DNA from: CAJQQK01 sp963696075
GTDB taxonomy: Bacteria; Pseudomonadota; Alphaproteobacteria; Rhizobiales; Hyphomicrobiaceae
Assembly: GCA_963696075.1 (NCBI GenBank)
Contig: CAVOJD010000030.1
Location: 148,374-212,373, forward strand
Length of the DNA stretch: 64,000 bases
Direction of reading: 5' to 3'
In this document: positions 34,929-43,919 of the stretch, piece by piece
Position numbering within the stretch: the first letter of the stretch is position 1
Layout: each line of letters opens with the position of its first letter
Position numbers and translations under genes: made by a program
Notes under the pieces: model-generated
Database searches by the model: none
The model's input: the letters and a program-made list of their open reading frames with translations, nothing else
What the model was told of the DNA's origin: nothing

Positions 34929-36122
34929 TGCCGGCGCCCGGCCGACGATTTCGCGATAGATGGTGGGATCGGTCGCGCCTTCGGTGCCGATGAGGAGAAT
35001 GCGGGACGTGGGATCGAGGCCAAGGCGGGCTGCGAGACCGGGTTGGCGCGACAGCGCGATTAACGCCCCGACCGCGCCGCCACTGCATTCGCCGCCGACA
35101 ATCGCGGGATCCGTGCCGACCGGATTGGCCAGGCGGCGCATGCCGACGGCTGCCCAGCTATCGTCCAGGATGACGGCTGCATCGGCCCCGGTCGCAAGTA
35201 CGTCCCAGGCCAGTTCGGAGACCTCGCCGCAGGCAAGACCGGCCATGATCGTGTCGGTGTCGCCGGTGAGGTCGACGCGATGGCCGGCGGCCAGGCTTGC
35301 TGCAACACAGGCGGCGTTGGTCGGCTCAAGGGCGATGAAGGCTGGACGCGCGGGGCCCCAGACCTGCCAGAAGCGTGCGCAGACGGCACTTGCGATGCCG
35401 CCGACGCCGGCCTGAACGATAACGTGCGTTGGCGGGCGGTCGATCTGGTCGATCACTTCGCTGGCAATGACACCATAGCCGCTCGTGATGTCGGCTGGGA
35501 CCGCACGGTAGCCGGCGGTCGCTGTGTCCTGGACGACGAACCAGCCTTCGCGCGCCGCCACCTCGAAGGTGTGGCGGACGCTGTCGTCGTAGTTGCCGGC
35601 GACCTGTTCGACCCTGGCGCCGTAGGCTTCGATCGCCTGGCGCCGGGCGTCGCTGACGTTGGCATGGACGAAGATGACGGCGCGGCAGCCGAAGAGGCGC
35701 GCGCCCCAGGCCACGGAGCGGCCGTGATTGCCGTCGGTCGCGGAGGCCACGGTGATGGCCGAGACGATGTCGCGATACAGGCCGCTGGTGAGATCGGCGG
35801 CGGTAACGGGCTTGGTGATGCCTGCCTCGCGCAAGGCGCGATCGAGGCAGCGCAGGACCGCATAGGCGCCGCCAAGCGCCTTGAAACTGCCGAGGCCGAA
35901 GCGGCCTGCCTCGTCCTTGTAGGCAATGTCGGCAAAGCCCAGTTCGCCGGCAAGCGACGTCAGGTGGTGCAGTGGTGTCGGCTGATAGCCCGGCCACGAC
36001 GAGATCTCACGCAGTGCTGCCGCGAACTGCTCCGGTCCCAGGTCTTGATCAAGCGCGGCGGGGTATGGCGTGTCCGCCGCGCACTTATTTGCATTGGTGA
36101 CAATATCGACCTGCGGGTCCAC
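34914..36122 (-). CDS. dpaL: diaminopropionate ammonia-lyase
   Basis: This fold-type II PLP enzyme splits 2,3-diaminopropionate to pyruvate and two ammonia. The 402-residue protein has the PLP lysine motif GLGSFKALGGAYAV (76-89, K81), TSGLYRDIVSAITVASATDGNHG and the glycine-rich phosphate site GECSGGAVGAL. These match the YgeX/DpaL family (E. coli 398 aa) rather than threonine dehydratase. GTG 36122 is chosen with an AAGG site upstream; the frame opens further at 36200. It is convergent with the two-domain CMD gene. Confidence 0.9.
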   Translation of the reverse strand: MDPQVDIVTNANKCAADTPYPAALDQDLGPEQFAAALREISSWPGYQPTPLHHLTSLAGELGFADIAYKDEAGRFGLGSFKALGGAYAVLRCLDRALREAGITKPVTAADLTSGLYRDIVSAITVASATDGNHGRSVAWGARLFGCRAVIFVHANVSDARRQAIEAYGARVEQVAGNYDDSVRHTFEVAAREGWFVVQDTATAGYRAVPADITSGYGVIASEVIDQIDRPPTHVIVQAGVGGIASAVCARFWQVWGPARPAFIALEPTNAACVAASLAAGHRVDLTGDTDTIMAGLACGEVSELAWDVLATGADAAVILDDSWAAVGMRRLANPVGTDPAIVGGECSGGAVGALIALSRQPGLAARLGLDPTSRILLIGTEGATDPTIYREIVGRAPADVAA

Positions 36123-36532
36123 GGGACTTACCCTTGTGACTTCTATGCGGATGATGTGACCGTAACTGCGGAACCTTTCGCCGGGCAATGCCAACGGCAA
36201 TCGTTTCGATCACATTTCCTCGGCGTTGTCCTTGGCTCAGACGCCGGATTTGTCGGCGAAGAAGCGATTTCCCGGCGTGAAGCATGAGAGCAATGCAATT
36301 GGAGCATTGACCCGGCTCCCTCGGCTGGGCGTGCTGGTTCGCAATCGCCATCATGCAGCCGATATTGCCACCGTTGGCGTCGGGCCATGCATTGTCTGGC
36401 GTCATTGGCGCGATAGGCTCAGCTCAGTCGCCTGCCAAGCTCGCAGCCAACACCCCTGCAACCGCAGCGTCCCGGCCGACTGCAACCGAAAACCGGGTGA
36501 TCGAATTTCAGGGTCAGGATCTGAGCCGCGTC
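36123..36532. other. intergenic region between dpaL and nitronate monooxygenase
   Basis: This 410-nt divergent gap holds no supported gene. Promoters for both flanking genes are expected here. An in-frame upstream extension of the plus-strand gene (36353-36532) does not match its family. Confidence 0.3.
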
Positions 36533-37492
36533 ATGTTCAAGACTGAAATATGCAACCTCCTCGGCATCGATGTGCCCATTCTGCAGGGTGCCATGCAGGG
36601 GGGAGGTGAGGCGCGGCTTGCTGCGGCGGTGAGCGAGGCCGGCGGGCTCGGTGTGCTGGCGACATTCCAAAGCAGCGATAACAAGCTTCGCTGTGACATC
36701 ACGGCCGTTCGCGCGGCAACCTCGAAGCCGTTCGGCGTCAACATCATGCCGATGGGGCGCGGCATCACGGAGCGCTGCGTTGCGACCTGCGTTGAATTGG
36801 GTGTCCCGGTCGTGACGACAGGCCGGGCGGACCCGGGCCGGGATGCGGTTCGAACGTTGAAGGATGCGGGCATCAAGGTGGTATCCGTTATCCCGACCGT
36901 CGAGCATGCCCGGCGGATGGAGGGCGAAGGCGTTGATGCTGTCGTTGCCTCAGGCAGTGAAGCGGGCGGTCATGTCGGGACGGTCGCGACCCTACCGTTG
37001 GTTCCGCAGGTTGTTGACGCGGTGTCGATACCGGTTCTTGCGGCCGGCGGGATTGGGGATGGCCGCGGCTTTGTTGCGGCGCTGGCTCTTGGCGCCTGTG
37101 GCATCCAGATGGGCACCCGATTCATGGCGACGCCGAAGTCGGGCATGAATGCCTGGGGGCGGGAGCAGCTTCTTGTCATGCGTGAGACGGATACAATCGT
37201 CACGCGCGCCATGACCGGCGCGACGGTGCGTTGCATTCGTACGCCCGAGATCGAGGCTTATGAGCAGGCGCTTTTGGACGGCGCTTCAGAAGACGACATC
37301 GCGCAACTCAAGAGAGCGGTGCGCAAGTCACGCAATGCCGATTACGCTCAGCGGCGCCAATCGGCTGCCGGCCAGGTCGCGGGCATGATCACTAATGAGA
37401 AACCGGCCGCGCAACTGATGCTCGAGATCATCGCAGAAGCGCGCCGCATCATCGAGGGACGACTTCCCGAGATGCTGGCGCGGCACGCGTGA
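36533..37492 (+). CDS. nitronate monooxygenase family protein (2-nitropropane dioxygenase-like)
   Basis: This FMN-dependent TIM-barrel protein of 319 residues belongs to the NMO family that oxidises alkyl nitronates. It shows VPILQGAMQGGGEARLAAAVSEAGGLGVLA (14-43), the flavin and catalytic-histidine segment SGSEAGGHVG, and PVLAAGGIGDGRGFVAALALGACGIQMGTRF. The start is placed at ATG 36533, which gives the normal N-terminus, though the ribosome-binding site is weak. It is followed 60 nt later by the CoA-transferase on the same strand. Confidence 0.9.
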   Translation: MFKTEICNLLGIDVPILQGAMQGGGEARLAAAVSEAGGLGVLATFQSSDNKLRCDITAVRAATSKPFGVNIMPMGRGITERCVATCVELGVPVVTTGRADPGRDAVRTLKDAGIKVVSVIPTVEHARRMEGEGVDAVVASGSEAGGHVGTVATLPLVPQVVDAVSIPVLAAGGIGDGRGFVAALALGACGIQMGTRFMATPKSGMNAWGREQLLVMRETDTIVTRAMTGATVRCIRTPEIEAYEQALLDGASEDDIAQLKRAVRKSRNADYAQRRQSAAGQVAGMITNEKPAAQLMLEIIAEARRIIEGRLPEMLARHA

Positions 37493-37552
37493 TGCAGAGC
37501 CATGATCTTTTTCAAACAGCCGTCATGACGATCACCTCAGGACCAGATCACA

Positions 37553-38749
37553 ATGAGCCAAGCCTACACTGACGTGCGTATCCTGGATTTCAGCCAGGTC
37601 ATTGCTGGCCCTTTCGCGGCTCAGCTTTTCAACATGCTCGGGGCGCGCGTGATCAAGGTCGAGGAACCGAACAATGGCGACCAGATGCGCAACCTCCTCA
37701 CGGTGCCCGATGCCCACCCGCCTGGCCTGTCACCGACCTTCATGGCCTACAACTCTGGAAAACAGAGCATTGCCGTCAATCTCAAGGCCCCGGATGCGCG
37801 TGAGGTGATCCTGAAACTCGCTGCGACGTGCGATGTGGTGGTGGAGAATTTCAGGGCGGGGGTGATCAAGAAACTCGGGTTCGGCTTTGACGATATTCGG
37901 GCAGTGAAACCAGACATCATCTATTGTTCGATCAGCGGTTATGGGCAAAGCGGACCGGATTCGCGGCGGGCTGCCTACGACGCGGCGATCCAGGCATCGG
38001 CCGGGATGATGGCAAGCACCGGGCATCCTGAAACGGGACCGGTGCGGGCAACCGCGTTCCCGATAGACATCAGCACCGGCCTCACGGCTTCGTTCGCGAT
38101 CGCAAGCGCGCTCTATCGGCGGGAACGCACGGGCAAGGGGCAATATATCGATGTCGCCATGCAGGACACCGCAATGACGCTGCTCTCGTCGCACTATGCG
38201 CGCTATCTTGCAGGCGGCGCGGAGCCGGAACTTCTCGGCAACCAGTCACCTTCCCGCATGCCGACATCAGATACGTTCGAGACGGCGGATGGGCACATCA
38301 TGGTCGCAACCGGCACCGTGGCGCAGGCGACCGCATTCCTCGAATGCATCGGCCTGGGCGAGCGGTTGGGCGAGCCAATGCTCATCGATAATGCGAGCCG
38401 GATCGCCAACCATGGCGCGGTTCAGGGCTTGATCATGCCGATTCTCAAGACGCGGACATCGGATGACTGGGTCAAAATACTGGAGCAGCGAAACATACCT
38501 GCTGCGAAAGTGCGCAATGTCGCGGAGGTGATCAGCGATCCGCAACTGGAGACGCGGGGCATTCTGCAGGATGTGCCCGATCCGGTCGACACGGGGAAAA
38601 CGCGCAAATTGCCGGGTGCTGCATTTATCTGCGACGCGGACGGTCCTCGCGTCGCGGGCGCCCCGCCGAGGCTTGGCGAGCAAACGCGGACGGTTTTGCA
38701 ATCGCTTGGATATAGCGATGAGCAAATCGATCTGCTGCAGATACGATAG
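37553..38749 (+). CDS. class III CoA-transferase (CaiB/BaiF family)
   Basis: The 398-residue enzyme moves CoA between carboxylic acids. Family features are the N-terminal VRILDFSQVIAGPFAAQLFNMLGARVIKVE, GDQMRN, NSGKQSIAVNLK, GYGQSGPDSRRAAYDAAIQA and the C-terminal RNVAEVISDPQLETRGIL. The frame is full length for the family. The substrate pair is unknown. It may run with the nitronate monooxygenase in front and the EamA transporter behind (133 nt gap). Confidence 0.92.
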   Translation: MSQAYTDVRILDFSQVIAGPFAAQLFNMLGARVIKVEEPNNGDQMRNLLTVPDAHPPGLSPTFMAYNSGKQSIAVNLKAPDAREVILKLAATCDVVVENFRAGVIKKLGFGFDDIRAVKPDIIYCSISGYGQSGPDSRRAAYDAAIQASAGMMASTGHPETGPVRATAFPIDISTGLTASFAIASALYRRERTGKGQYIDVAMQDTAMTLLSSHYARYLAGGAEPELLGNQSPSRMPTSDTFETADGHIMVATGTVAQATAFLECIGLGERLGEPMLIDNASRIANHGAVQGLIMPILKTRTSDDWVKILEQRNIPAAKVRNVAEVISDPQLETRGILQDVPDPVDTGKTRKLPGAAFICDADGPRVAGAPPRLGEQTRTVLQSLGYSDEQIDLLQIR

Positions 38750-38882
38750 CTGGAGGCGCGCTGGGCAATCCGCCGCTCTTTCGATATCCGTCGTTTGGAT
38801 GACCGTTATGGCGCTGCAGGCCGGCTAACGGCAGAGCCACTGCCCACCACTGCCGCCCCTTTGGCGCTCATGAGGATACCGC

Positions 38883-39764
38883 GTGCCGCTTAGCCAGACC
38901 AACCAGGGTATCGTCTATTTTGTGGCGGCGATCGGCCTGATCGCATTGGTCGATACCATCTGCAAACTATATACGGATGAGCTGCACGCGGTGATGCTGG
39001 TGTGGGGCTATTTCGTCGCGATCACCTGCTACGTCGCCGGTTATTTCGGGCTGCGCGGAAAATTCGATCTGCTCTATTGCAACAAGCCCAGGCTGCAAAT
39101 CGCGCGCTCCGGCTTCCTGGTGACCTCGATCGCCAGCCTGTTTGTCAGCCTGACCTATCTGCCGATCGCGGAGGCCACAGCGATCGGTTTCACAGGCCCG
39201 CTGTTCATTACGATTCTGTCGGTTCCAATCCTCGGCGAGCGTGTTGGCTGGCCGCGTTGGATTGCCGTGATTGTCGGCTTGGCCGGCGTCCTCGTGATTG
39301 TCAGGCCTGACGGGGCCGTATGGCACTGGTCGGCGGGGATGGCGCTGTTTGGCGCGATCTGCTTTGCCCTCTTCCAGATCGTGACCCGGCTGCTTGCGAA
39401 CCAGGATCGCCATCAGACCACGCTGCTCTACACCAGTATCGGCGGGGCTGTCTGGGCCAGCTTGATCGTGCCGTTCTTCTGGACAATGCCGACGACAAGC
39501 CATGTCGCGATGTTCCTGGTGGTTGGGGCAATGGGAGCCGCTGCACATGTCTCGATGCTGCAGGCTTTCGCGCGCGCTGAAGCCTCGTTGCTTGCGCCAT
39601 TCAATTACAGCAAGCTGATCTGGGTAACGATCCTGGGGTATTTCTTCTTCGGCGATTGGCCGGGGCTCGACACCTTGATTGGCAGCGCGATCATTATGGC
39701 CGCGGGCCTATTCGTCCTTTATCGCGAGCGCAAACGCCAAGGATCAAGCAAGCCGAGTTCCTAA
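38883..39764 (+). CDS. EamA/DMT superfamily transporter
   Basis: The 293-residue protein has about ten hydrophobic helices arranged as two EamA repeats. The first ends at VGLAGVLVIVRPDG, and the second ends at ILGYFFFGDWPGLDTLIGSAIIMAAGLFVLYRERKRQ. These proteins export small metabolites. The start is GTG 38883. Its stop overlaps the convergent DUF3429 gene by 4 nt. Confidence 0.9.
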   Translation: MPLSQTNQGIVYFVAAIGLIALVDTICKLYTDELHAVMLVWGYFVAITCYVAGYFGLRGKFDLLYCNKPRLQIARSGFLVTSIASLFVSLTYLPIAEATAIGFTGPLFITILSVPILGERVGWPRWIAVIVGLAGVLVIVRPDGAVWHWSAGMALFGAICFALFQIVTRLLANQDRHQTTLLYTSIGGAVWASLIVPFFWTMPTTSHVAMFLVVGAMGAAAHVSMLQAFARAEASLLAPFNYSKLIWVTILGYFFFGDWPGLDTLIGSAIIMAAGLFVLYRERKRQGSSKPSS

Positions 39765-40307
39765 TCCGTTTTGCCTGGGGCACTGATTTGCGGTTTCTCG
39801 ACGATCATGTCCGGTGCCGGTGCGCGCATGCCAAGTGCGAGGAGGATGACCACGGCCACGGTCAGCTGAATGCGCAGCGGCGCGTACCAGCGCGGCGCCA
39901 ACTCTCGGCGGACTGTCCACAGATCGAATACCAGCAAGGCGACGAAACCTGTGGCCAACAGTGCCAAACCTGAAGCCGGCCCGAGCAGCGCCGCGATCCA
40001 ACCAACCAGGGCCGGACATACGCTGATCGCAAGGTGGGCCGCGTCAGGATGCTTGCGGCCGGACTTTGCCTGCATCGTTGCCAACATGGCGAGGCCCCAC
40101 TGCACGCCGCCCATGAAGGACAATATGACGGCCCCATACAGCACCAGCGCGCGCTCTGCCTGCAGGCGTCGTGATCGGCGAGCCAAGTAACGCCGCTGCG
40201 CTCAGCAGAGCAAACGGCACGACGCCGAACCAGCCCAGGAACTTCACATGGCCCGGAATAGTCGAGTGGTCGCCGGTCAGTTGGTCATTGCTTTCAGAAA
40301 GGGACAT
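39761..40307 (-). pseudogene. DUF3429 membrane protein, frameshifted
   Basis: Two frames together make one DUF3429 protein. The N-terminal part starts at ATG 40307 (SESNDQ...VKFLGWFGVVPFALLSAAALLG). The rest continues in another frame as ERALVLYGAVILSFMGGVQWGLAML with further helices. The shift of one base lies about 40150-40185, in a GC-rich segment. DUF3429 proteins are small inner-membrane proteins of unknown role. It could be a true pseudogene or a single-base assembly error. Confidence 0.72.
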
Positions 40308-40567
40308 CAAGTTTTGGGCCCGCGTTACAGCAAGAGTGCTCCGTTAAAACGGCGGGCGGCCGAGAATGGATCAAGCACAAAGCTACGAACGTTGAGGGCA
40401 TCCGCGATTGCTGCAACGCGAGCCACGAGGTTTCCGGTCCGGGGCGGCCCAGAAATCGCTCACTGCGAGGGTCGTCGCCGGCTCCGATTTCAAACGACAA
40501 GGGGACGCTTGTCATGCGCCGCCCTTCTTTTTCTTGCCTGAGGAGGAAGCTGTTCGGACGTGATGAA

Positions 40568-42187
40568 CTACCGCTGCGGCTCGAAATGAAAGCCCCGGTA
40601 ATTATCGGCCACCACGTCTTCGCAAGTGCGGCGGTAGGCGCCGACGCCTGCGATATAGGGCATGAACAGGCGCGGCTTGCCCGGAATGTTCGCGCCCATG
40701 TACCAGGAGTTGGCCTGCGGGAAGAGGGTCGTGTGCGCGACGGCCTGGACGTGGTCGACCCACTCGTCCTCTGCCTTCGGGTCAGGCTCGATCAGGTCGA
40801 GCCCCTGCTTTCGCATGTGGCGCATCGTGTCCGTTACCATGTCGACATGCTGCTCGATGGTGTTGATCATGTTGCCCTTCACGGACGGGCTGCCAGGCCC
40901 GGTGATGATGAACATGTTCGGGAAGCTTTCGGTCATCAGGCCCAGATAAGTCCGCGGCCCCGCCTCCCACTTTTTCCGGAGTGTCAGACCTTTGCGGCCT
41001 CGGATATCGACGTTGAATAGCGTTCCAGTCATGGCGTCGAAGCCGGTCGCAAAGACGATGGCGTCGAATTCGAACGCGCGGCCGTTCGCGACCAGACCTT
41101 TTTCCGTCAGGCGTTCGATGGGCTTTTCGCTGATATCGACGAGGGCGACATTGTCGCGGTTGAAGGTCTCGTAGTAGCCGCTGTCGATGCAGATCCGCTT
41201 TGTGCCGATGGGGTGGGTCTTCGGGCAGAGAATTTCGGCTGTCACCGGGTCCTTCACGATGGAACGGATCTTGTTGCGGACGAACTCCGCCATCGTGTCG
41301 TTGGCGTCCTTGTTGGTCAGAATGTCGTTGAAGGCGCCAAGGAATGCGCCGGTGCCTTCCTTCCAGCGCTGTTCGTAGACGCGCTGGCGCTCCGCCTCGC
41401 TCACTTCGAGGGCGGAGACGTCGTTGGCTTCCCGCAGCATGCCGTTCGGCAGGTAGCGCATTTCGGCGCGTTTCTCGGCATAGCCGTCCTTCCATGAGTT
41501 CGCGTACTCTTCCGTCATCGCCATGTTGCGCGCGGGGATGGAGTAGTTCGCCTGGCGCTGGAACACGGTCAGGTGCGCGGCTTCCTGCGCAATCACTGGG
41601 ATCGCCTGGATACCAGAGGAGCCGGTGCCGATCACTGCGACCCGCTTGCCCTTGAAGCTGACGGGCTCGTGCGGCCAGTTGCCGGTATGGTATTTCTCGC
41701 CCTTGTAGTCGGCGAGGCCCTCGAAGTTCGGGATCTGGGCGGTCGAGATGCAGCCGCCGGCCATGATGAAGAATTTGCAGGTGACCGTCTCGCCCTTGTC
41801 GGTCTCGACATGCCAGGCACGGGCGGCCGCGTCATAGTGCGAGGCGCGGACCTCGGTCTCCAATGTGATGTATTTTCGCAGATCGAACCGGTCTGCGACA
41901 TGGTTCGCGTATGCCAGGATGTCGGCCTGGGCGGAGAATTTCTCCGGCCAGTTCCACTCCTGCTGCAAGTCCTCGTTGAAGCCGTAGGAATACTGCATGC
42001 TTTCCACGTCGCAGCGTGCGCCGGGATAGCGGTTCCAGTACCAGGTGCCCCCCACTCCCGCGCCGCGCTCGAAGCAGCGGGCGGAAAAGCCTTCCTTCTC
42101 GAAGCGGTGGAGAAGGTAGAGGCCGGAGAAGCCGGCCCCGACAATGACAACATCTACGGTGGAGGGTTGAGGGGCAGAGGTGGACAT
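40568..42187 (-). CDS. flavin-containing Baeyer-Villiger-type monooxygenase
   Basis: The 539-residue enzyme has an FAD motif VIVGAGFSGLYLLHRF (14-29), an NADPH Rossmann VAVIGTGSSGIQAIPVIA (183-200) and the BVMO fingerprint YKGEKYHTGNWP (161-172, consensus FxGxxxHxxxW). It matches cyclohexanone-monooxygenase-like enzymes that insert oxygen beside ketones. The ATG at 42187 gives the usual N-terminus; an upstream extension to 42334 is not supported. It is divergent to the LOG gene. Confidence 0.92.
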   Translation of the reverse strand: MSTSAPQPSTVDVVIVGAGFSGLYLLHRFEKEGFSARCFERGAGVGGTWYWNRYPGARCDVESMQYSYGFNEDLQQEWNWPEKFSAQADILAYANHVADRFDLRKYITLETEVRASHYDAAARAWHVETDKGETVTCKFFIMAGGCISTAQIPNFEGLADYKGEKYHTGNWPHEPVSFKGKRVAVIGTGSSGIQAIPVIAQEAAHLTVFQRQANYSIPARNMAMTEEYANSWKDGYAEKRAEMRYLPNGMLREANDVSALEVSEAERQRVYEQRWKEGTGAFLGAFNDILTNKDANDTMAEFVRNKIRSIVKDPVTAEILCPKTHPIGTKRICIDSGYYETFNRDNVALVDISEKPIERLTEKGLVANGRAFEFDAIVFATGFDAMTGTLFNVDIRGRKGLTLRKKWEAGPRTYLGLMTESFPNMFIITGPGSPSVKGNMINTIEQHVDMVTDTMRHMRKQGLDLIEPDPKAEDEWVDHVQAVAHTTLFPQANSWYMGANIPGKPRLFMPYIAGVGAYRRTCEDVVADNYRGFHFEPQR

Positions 42188-42521
42188 GCGGCAGATCCCA
42201 AACTGGTGGCGGCCCGGTGCTGGCCGAGTTGGCCCATAACATAGGGCCAACAATCGCCAAACTGGCAATGGTTGATTGACGTTCGCGGTGCGCGTCATGC
42301 CTGTGCCATCTGCTCGCGGCTGACCATTGCGCAACTCTGACCCTCAAAGTGCGTTGGACGGCTGCGGCTTCTGAAGGCCGTCTCGACTTTGCCTTGCAGG
42401 AGCGGGCGGGCATGCGGCTCCTGGTGGCGTCTTGTTGCTCATTGCTCCAGACTGGCTCACGTTCACGGGCTGAGCCCATACCAAGATCATGCACTTAAGC
42501 CCATTGCCAAGGACCCGCATC
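42188..42521. other. intergenic region between BVMO and LOG genes
   Basis: This 334-nt divergent gap has no supported gene. Promoters for both genes are expected, but none is clear. Confidence 0.3.
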
Positions 42522-43301
42522 ATGAAGCGTCCACGCGCCGCGAAAGCCGGTCAATCGATACACGCCATTGACGACATCGCCTTCCTCATGCGTGAGGAGA
42601 TGCGGAGTCAACGCCTGGCACTCGAATTCGAGCGTGCCGAGCTTCGACTGCGCGACCGCGGGATAAAGTCGACTGTTGTCGTGTTTGGCAGTGCCCGCGT
42701 CGGCAGGCCGGGTCGCGTGAAAGCCCGCTCGCGCACGTTCGCCGAGCGCTGGTACGAAGAGGCACGTACGTTCGGCAGAATTGTTTCCGAGCGCGCCGGT
42801 GCACTGATGCCGAACAACGGGCTCTACGAAAATGTTGTTACGACCGGCGGTGGGCCCGGCATCATGGAGGCTGCAAATCGGGGCGCCGCCGAAGCCGGTG
42901 CCCCGACGATCGGGTTCAACATCGAATTGCCGGAAGAACAAGAGCCCAATCCGTTTATTTCGGATGGCCTTTGCATCTCGTTTCGCTATTTCGCCATGCG
43001 CAAGATGCACTTTGCCATGCGCGCCAATGCACTTGCTGTCTTTCCCGGCGGCTTTGGAACGCTCGACGAGCTTTTTGAAATCCTGACCCTCAAGCAGACA
43101 CGCAAGACCGGCGGCATGCCGGTTGTTCTCTTCTGTCGCAAGTACTGGGATGAGATCGTCAACTTCGAAGCTCTGGCCCGCCACGGAATGATCGCGCGCG
43201 AGGACCTTGCACTGTTTTCCGTCGTTGACAGCGCCGAGGACGGCTGGACCGCGATGCTCGAACATGGCCTCTCGGTCTCGACCCCCTTGCGCGAAGACTG
43301 A
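42522..43301 (+). CDS. LOG family protein (TIGR00730-like nucleotide hydrolase)
   Basis: The 259-residue protein has the LOG-family motifs VVVFGSAR, TGGGPGIMEAANRGA and PGGFGTLDELFEILTLKQT, which form the nucleotide-binding and phosphoribohydrolase site. LOG proteins release cytokinin bases or degrade AMP and other nucleotides. It has a long helical N-terminus (MREEMRSQRLALEFERAELRL) seen in the longer bacterial subgroup. The ATG at 42522 behind AAGGA (42509-42513) is chosen. Confidence 0.88.
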   Translation: MKRPRAAKAGQSIHAIDDIAFLMREEMRSQRLALEFERAELRLRDRGIKSTVVVFGSARVGRPGRVKARSRTFAERWYEEARTFGRIVSERAGALMPNNGLYENVVTTGGGPGIMEAANRGAAEAGAPTIGFNIELPEEQEPNPFISDGLCISFRYFAMRKMHFAMRANALAVFPGGFGTLDELFEILTLKQTRKTGGMPVVLFCRKYWDEIVNFEALARHGMIAREDLALFSVVDSAEDGWTAMLEHGLSVSTPLRED

Positions 43302-43919
43302 TCGTCTTGGCCTCCTTAAATCCGGGCGATGTTTTGGTTCGCAGGCTCTCAGGTTCGCTGCTGTAGAGGTTTTGGCTTGTCCCGGTTTCAGGACCATTCT
43401 GGTCCAGTTCGTCTTGTGTTGGGGGGCGTTGCGACAGCAGCAGATCGGCTCGTTATCAGGATGTGGCGCAGGGGGCGATCGATGAGATGCTGGTCAGCTG
43501 TGTGTTCGTGTGGCTGAGACCGGCTGTGACCGCTCCGCTGTGCGTGGCAGGCCTTGATTTTCGCCGTGGCACGACGAGACGCCGTCAGCGGTTTTGGATC
43601 GGTGGAATACGGCGCGCTTTCAGGTCTTGCGTTCTTATGTTTGAGATTAACCACTCGTGTTAGTAATCTGTAAATCATGAAAATTCTTGTTATTCTCATC
43701 AGCAACTGTCTGGAGGCCACACATTTCGCGGGATGGGAGCTTTGCATAATCAACCGTGTGCGTACTTTATGGTTGCCAGTCCTTCGATATGCCCATTCGA
43801 AACCGGCCTATCGAAACGGTCGCCAGCCGATCGGCAAACCAGACCATCTGAAGGTCGGGCCATAGCAACGGCATTCGGAGCTGAACCGGATGGCCGGGTG
43901 ATCGTGCGGCGACCTACAC
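43302..43919. other. long intergenic region before second T1SS operon
   Basis: This 618-nt gap contains only short frames with no family resemblance. Its middle (about 43640-43700) is AT-rich and carries a promoter-like pair marked separately, so a long 5' leader for the T1SS transcript is possible. Confidence 0.35.
43641..43669 (+). promoter_or_regulatory. sigma-70-like promoter candidate for T1SS operon
   Basis: TTGAGA (43641-43646) and TAATCT (43664-43669) are spaced by 17 nt in an AT-rich patch, about 250 nt upstream of the exporter gene. The match is good but unproven. Confidence 0.35.

Noticed and set aside
33845..35023. Upstream extension of the TauD frame
   Set aside because: It runs antisense through the two-domain CMD gene, and TauD proteins are normally about 280 residues, matching the GTG start at 33844.
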